From Shouchella clausii (GTDB lineage Bacteria > Bacillota > Bacilli > Bacillales > Bacillaceae_D), in NCBI RefSeq assembly GCF_001598215.1, contig NZ_BCXJ01000003.1:649476-713475 (forward strand): a stretch of DNA of 64,000 nucleotides, written 5' to 3'. A program made the position numbers and the translations under genes. This document shows, in pieces, positions 63,688 through 64,000 of this stretch. Position 1 is the first letter of the stretch. Each line of letters begins with the position of its first letter. The notes beneath the pieces were generated by a model. That model had not been told where the DNA came from and ran no database searches. It saw only the letters and a program-made list of their open reading frames with translations.

Positions 63688-63711
63688 ACGCAAAAAATAT
63701 ATAGAAAAAAG

Positions 63712-63827
63712 CCCGGCAACGTCCTACTCTCGCGGGAGGAAGCCTCCAACTACCATCGGCGCAAAAGAGCTTAACGGCCGTGTTCGGCATGGGAACGGGT
63801 GTGACCTCTTTGCCATTGTCACCGGAC
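63712..63827 (-). rRNA. 5S ribosomal RNA
   Basis: The minus strand has GAGGTCACACCCGTTCCCAT, GCCGAACACGG, TTAAGCTC and GATGGTAGTTGGAGG, with ends pairing as in 5S. It follows the 23S end by about 160 bases and precedes tRNA-Asn. Confidence 0.95.
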
Positions 63828-63987
63828 CCTACTTCAGATAAGCGGCGGATTTCTTCAAGCACTCCGGCCCTCAAATTCCTGCTTCTCTTCGTAGTTTTTT
63901 CGCCTTCAGATCCCTCTGAAGTGTATGGAAAGAATCGGTGATTCTTTCAAAACTAAATCCGAAATACTCAACTGTCAAGAATGTATA

Positions 63988-64000
63988 GGATAAGTCCTCG
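63988..64000 (-). rRNA. 23S ribosomal RNA, 3' tail only
   Basis: The last bases of the window on the minus strand read CGAGGACTTATCC, the 3' end of Bacillus 23S rRNA (pairing with its 5' end). The rest of the gene lies beyond the window. Placement before a 5S gene supports the call. Confidence 0.75.

Noticed and set aside
1..64000. CRISPR arrays, prophage or an integrase-based island
   Set aside because: No regularly spaced repeats, cas genes, phage structural modules or intact integrase were seen. Only scars of IS200/IS605-type and Tn7-type elements are visible.

Overview
The window looks like a piece of chromosome from a spore-forming, moderately low-GC Bacillaceae species. I suspect the Shouchella/Alkalihalobacillus clausii group, but this is inferred from gene content and style and not proven. 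The supporting evidence is the block sigW-rsiW-cdaA-cdaR-glmM-glmS with a glmS ribozyme, a Spo0E-like phosphatase, a YjcZ-type tiny sporulation protein, an AbrB paralogue, a FapR box, and tRNA clusters attached to 5S genes. All functions below come from reading motifs by eye; no database was searched.

Layout. 0-5 kb: gluQ behind an intrinsic terminator, a GntR-ABC module (YtrA/YhcF type) abutting an IS200/IS605 tnpB scar, and a frameshifted CPBP protease gene under a MerR-type promoter. 4.5-14.7 kb: two adjacent peptide/drug export modules on the minus strand. The first is tetR-MFS-FtsX permease-ATPase. The second is a Bce-like module (ATPase, permease, response regulator, intramembrane-sensing kinase). 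14.9-18.1 kb: a glycosyltransferase with an Xre-AbrB fusion regulator, then on the plus strand a secreted protein with an acidic pro-region and basic C-terminal half, followed by a 38-residue membrane peptide. 18.1-28.4 kb: accessory minus-strand genes: a FapR-controlled FabH, two TetR units, AbrB, a DUF4352-like lipoprotein, an APH-like kinase, proline dehydrogenase, an AraC regulator and an SDR. 28.4-36.4 kb: a decayed tnsA exactly at the Tn7 attachment position after glmS, then the conserved envelope core (glmS, glmM, cdaR, cdaA, rsiW, sigW).

36.4-37.7 kb: a minus-strand stable-RNA operon (tRNA-Glu, a 5S gene without visible 16S/23S, then tRNA-Val, Tyr, Gln, Lys, Ala) containing a 118-bp tandem duplication. 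37.8-42.8 kb: YjcZ-like peptide, a solute-binding lipoprotein, a GDSL esterase, a butanediol-type dehydrogenase and a GNAT. 43-51.2 kb: a carboxylate-catabolism locus with a PrpR-N-type regulator lacking a working AAA+ motor, then a CcpA-site-bearing operon: DapA-family lyase, iron alcohol dehydrogenase, 2-hydroxyacid dehydrogenase and tctCBA. 51.2-55.8 kb: a membrane protein with a broken Xre partner, a small monooxygenase, a PadR-DUF2812 pair and an MFS transporter sharing the MerR-type promoter seen at 4.4 kb. 56.1-59.5 kb: a full sigma-54 activator of the same PrpR-N type driving a D-tartrate-dehydratase-like enolase family gene from a textbook -24/-12 promoter. 59.5-63.4 kb: ASCH-like and GNAT genes, a secreted endonuclease/phosphatase-fold protein and several gene remnants. 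63.5-64 kb: the end of an rrn operon (23S tail, 5S, tRNA-Asn, tRNA-Thr, terminator).

Themes: export and immunity to peptides or drugs, local transcription factors with readable operators, two related organic-acid regulons, and many decayed genes. The best leads for undescribed biology are the acidic/basic secreted protein with its membrane peptide (17.1-18.1 kb), the shared MerR-type operon signal at 4.4 and 55.8 kb, the paired PrpR-N regulons (43-45 and 56-59.5 kb), and the layered glmS leader.
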